Shown one piece after another: positions 61,804 through 64,000 of a stretch of 64,000 bases of DNA. The number at the start of each line of letters is the position of its first letter. The first letter of the stretch is position 1. The stretch covers positions 1,320,955-1,384,954 of the forward strand of contig NZ_RFLW01000001.1 of the NCBI RefSeq assembly GCF_003719295.1, written 5' to 3'. The stretch is from Haliea alexandrii. GTDB taxonomy: Bacteria; Pseudomonadota; Gammaproteobacteria; Pseudomonadales; Halieaceae. Below the pieces are notes generated by a model, which searched no databases, was not told where the DNA came from, and saw only the letters and a list, made by a program, of their open reading frames with translations. A program made the position numbers and the translations under genes.

Positions 61804-63576
61804 TCAACTTTTCCTCGCCGAAAGTTTCCGCAACTGCATACCCGCGATCCCCAACAAGCCGAAAACAAGCAGCAGGAGAGACCAGGGTTGGCCTGCAGGA
61901 ATCGCCACGACACTCCCTTCGACTCCGGCGCCCCGTGAGCTGACGGTAATGGGCGCCTCGAGGCGGCGCTCGCTCCCATCGGGCGCAACACCCAGCAGCA
62001 CCAGCGTATGCGGCCCGGGCGGGAAGTTTTCCGGCACCGTGATCACGAAGCTCACGCGGCCGAATTCGTCTGCCTCCTCCTCCCCGACTAACACCGGGGT
62101 GGACTGCAGCCAGGCGCGCACTAGGGAGAACGGCTTGAAGCCGGTGGCTGATGCATTGAACACGTCCCCCGGAAGCAAGGGGGGATTGATGACTAGCTCA
62201 ATGCCATTGACTGACGGCGGCGGAGTCAGCGGGGAGATGGCGTGGCCAACGCTGACCGTTTCATTGACTGCCAGCCGCACTCCCGGCAGTGTTCGCGTCC
62301 CATCGCCGATGGTGATGCGCTCTTCGAGGTGCAGTAACAGGGGTGGAGGGTCCGGGGTCGGCGGCGCCGTTGCGTAGCGCAGGACCCACCAGCCACCGGT
62401 TTGCCCGGCCGGGCGGGGTAGCATATCGTTGAAGAAGAGTAAGGTGCCGCCATTGTCGCTGATGCGCGGGCTGTGGATGCGGAAGGGCACCGCGTCTGTT
62501 GTGCCAGTGTCGATGTCCAGGCGGCTGAAAGGTTCGTCCTCCGGCGCCAGCCAGAGCCCATCGCCGGAGATGGCTACGGAGGCGTACTTTTGCAGGCCTG
62601 TGATTTCACGGCTACCTGCACCTTCGGTCCACACAAAGGTGTGATCCTCGCCATCGGCGGCCGTATCCCGATTTTCCGTGTACACCACCCGCTGGCCGTT
62701 ATCGGAGATCCCGAGGTTCTCATCTCCAAAAAGGTCATCGCCGCAGTAGATTCCGGAAACGGTGGCACCCAAGGTATCCTGGCTCACCTGCATGACCGTG
62801 CCATTACCCGGGGCACTGCGGTATGCCTGCGGTCTGCCGTTGGCAGCGGGCAAGTCGGTCGCATTCGAGCAGAACAAAACGAACTGCCCGTTATCCGAAA
62901 TGCCCTGCGCTGACGAGTCATCGTTTGGCAACGCACCCGTGGCGTCGAACGCAGCGAGCGTTAGCGCCCCTGTCGCGACCTCCAACCTCAGGGTCTTGAT
63001 TGTAAAGTCATCGCCAAACGTGAGCAGGCCGCTGCCGCTGATGCCCGTGGCTTCGAAGCGGCGTCCCTCGCTAGAGAAAGTCACGTAGCGGCCGTCGCCG
63101 CTGATGAAGGCTCGGTCCTGGAAGTCTGCAATTTCTCCCGACCCCAGGCTTGCCGTAACCCTGGCCAACTGCGCGCCGGAATTATCGACCACCAGCAGGG
63201 CTTCGGGCCGTCTGCCCCTACCCGGACGGTCGACAACCAGAGCGATGCGGGTTCCGTCGTCGCTGAGGGATGGCCCTACCGCATTGGGAAAGTCGAGATC
63301 GGCGTCCCAGGTGGTGGTTCTCAGCAACAAGGTGGTTTGCGTGTCAGTCTCGAGGTTGCGCAGATATAGTGTAGGGGTGGCCCCATTTCGATCTGCCCAG
63401 GCCATGACCTTGGCGTCGCCGGACAGGGCCGGATCGGCTACTGAACCCGGGCCGACATCCGGCACATACTCGGGCTCAGCAGCCAGGGGCGCGTGGGCGA
63501 AAGCCATCAGCAGCGACGCCAGCACCAGCGGCTTTAGGCGAGGCGCGTTACGGAACGGACAGGCGGCGCGGACCAT
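61804..63576 (-). CDS. Secreted WD40/TolB-like protein with IPTL-like C-terminal anchor
   Basis: 590 aa from ATG 63576. Signal peptide ending near FAHAPLAA. Repeated ISDNG/LSDDG/ISGDG motifs every 30-60 residues indicate a beta-propeller. The C-terminus IPAGQPWSLLLLVFGLLGIAG plus RKLSARK resembles the IPTL-CTERM sorting signal (Pro motif, hydrophobic helix, basic end) rather than PEP-CTERM. Probably processed by an exosortase-like or archaeosortase-like enzyme not in this window. Ten bases downstream of its minus-strand neighbour, so same operon. Confidence 0.8.
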   Translation of the reverse strand: MVRAACPFRNAPRLKPLVLASLLMAFAHAPLAAEPEYVPDVGPGSVADPALSGDAKVMAWADRNGATPTLYLRNLETDTQTTLLLRTTTWDADLDFPNAVGPSLSDDGTRIALVVDRPGRGRRPEALLVVDNSGAQLARVTASLGSGEIADFQDRAFISGDGRYVTFSSEGRRFEATGISGSGLLTFGDDFTIKTLRLEVATGALTLAAFDATGALPNDDSSAQGISDNGQFVLFCSNATDLPAANGRPQAYRSAPGNGTVMQVSQDTLGATVSGIYCGDDLFGDENLGISDNGQRVVYTENRDTAADGEDHTFVWTEGAGSREITGLQKYASVAISGDGLWLAPEDEPFSRLDIDTGTTDAVPFRIHSPRISDNGGTLLFFNDMLPRPAGQTGGWWVLRYATAPPTPDPPPLLLHLEERITIGDGTRTLPGVRLAVNETVSVGHAISPLTPPPSVNGIELVINPPLLPGDVFNASATGFKPFSLVRAWLQSTPVLVGEEEADEFGRVSFVITVPENFPPGPHTLVLLGVAPDGSERRLEAPITVSSRGAGVEGSVVAIPAGQPWSLLLLVFGLLGIAGMQLRKLSARKS

Positions 63577-63586
63577 CGACGCAGCC

Positions 63587-64000
63587 TCAACTAAAAGAAA
63601 ATGTAACGCTGAGGGACACGACCTGGCCCGGCAGAACAACGACGGCCGAGTCGAGCGTCTTCATCGTGAACGGCGCTTTTTTGGGAAGGAGGAAGGCCGG
63701 ATCTGGAAAGGGGCCGGGCGAGTTCACTTTATATTGTGCCGCGGACCAAACCTCAGAAATACTGTAGCTTGCGCCGGAGATGCAAGTAGCGGGGAGCTTC
63801 AGGTCACGCTCCAGCGTGAACGCGGTGCGTGCGTCGTTAAGCGTCAGTGACGCGCGTGTGGCGAGATCGAAGCCAATGTCCACCGGGATCGGCAAACCCG
63901 TCAGGGCATTGCATTCCGCGCTGTCGACCGTCCCGGACGTGCCCACCAGGATGCGCCAGCTGCTCAGGGAGTTGTCGATCTCCGAACCGAAGGTGAGCAG
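63587..64000 (-). CDS. Hypothetical secreted protein, 5' end beyond window
   Basis: Truncated by the window edge: the frame is open to base 64000 and the true start lies beyond. At least 137 residues are visible, with LPIPVDIGFDLATRASLTLN and a Ser/Phe-rich beta C-terminus (SLSVTFSFS). I do not recognise the domain. No membrane segment in the visible part. Confidence 0.5.
   Translation of the reverse strand: MLTFGSEIDNSLSSWRILVGTSGTVDSAECNALTGLPIPVDIGFDLATRASLTLNDARTAFTLERDLKLPATCISGASYSISEVWSAAQYKVNSPGPFPDPAFLLPKKAPFTMKTLDSAVVVLPGQVVSLSVTFSFS

Noticed and set aside
1..64000. tRNA, rRNA, CRISPR, insertion sequence or prophage
   Set aside because: I saw no cloverleaf or rRNA signature, no evenly spaced repeats, no transposase or integrase-like protein. 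A tRNAscan/Infernal run would settle small RNAs.

Overview
The window is GC-rich, densely coding bacterial DNA with many head-to-tail ATGA/GTGA-type overlaps. It carries LolA/LolD-like proteins, TonB receptors, DUF1302 and sigma-54-type promoters, and a PrsT-type TPR lipoprotein beside PEP-CTERM proteins. Together these suggest a marine gammaproteobacterium, perhaps of the Halieaceae/Cellvibrionales group. That placement is inference, because there is no rRNA in the window. I see no tRNA, rRNA, CRISPR array, insertion sequence or phage gene.

Layout. (1) 8-7312: a CoA-ligase-like enzyme, two FtsX permeases, a divergent LolA-like periplasmic protein, a LolD-like ATPase and an AMIN-DUF1302 outer-membrane barrel. 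This looks like a Lol-like trans-envelope export system. (2) 7417-16361: the PEP-CTERM region, with prsT, a PEP-CTERM protein whose sorting tail is out of frame, an SGNH hydrolase with an intact sorting tail, then a four-gene operon (Tat-signal protein, PqqD-like protein, HprK-related kinase A, nucleotidyltransferase). (3) 16388-26355: a PilZ-like protein, a Tat amidase, dinB, purT, an acyl-CoA ligase, a GST and aspartate kinase. (4) 26374-32511: an M20 peptidase, then a Fur-boxed heme-uptake operon (TonB receptor, hemP, DUF6607 lipoprotein), a DUF2721 protein and a GDPD. (5) 32759-44141: a cupin/P450 pair, a DUF3604 protein, a patatin-like protein overlapping a large hybrid histidine kinase, and a big membrane protein. 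(6) 44286-47458: a DevBCA-like adaptor/permease/ATPase exporter. (7) 47455-57169: a TetR-centred cluster (FAD oxidase, thioesterase, TetR, kappa-GST/DsbA-like protein, metallo-beta-lactamase-fold hydrolase, small membrane protein, sulfatase, TonB receptor). (8) 57416-61780: an EctB-type aminotransferase, a PhzF-like protein, EgtB and EgtD. (9) 61804-64000: a secreted protein with an IPTL-like C-terminal tail and an edge-truncated neighbour.

The strongest new signal is regulatory. Three sigma-54-type (-24/-12) promoters each have a 17-bp element of form TGT-N11-ACA upstream (TGTAA...CGACA). They precede the broken PEP-CTERM gene, the PEP-CTERM SGNH hydrolase and the HprK-related operon. Two of the three have identical spacing from element to promoter (81 bp). 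This ties the poorly understood HprK/PqqD/nucleotidyltransferase system, and its candidate Tat-exported partner, to the PEP-CTERM regulon. A second de novo regulon signal is a CATTATATGCCA-like operator, present four times in three intergenic regions of the TetR cluster. A third point of interest is the EctB-PhzF-EgtB-EgtD gene order, an unusual setting for ergothioneine genes.
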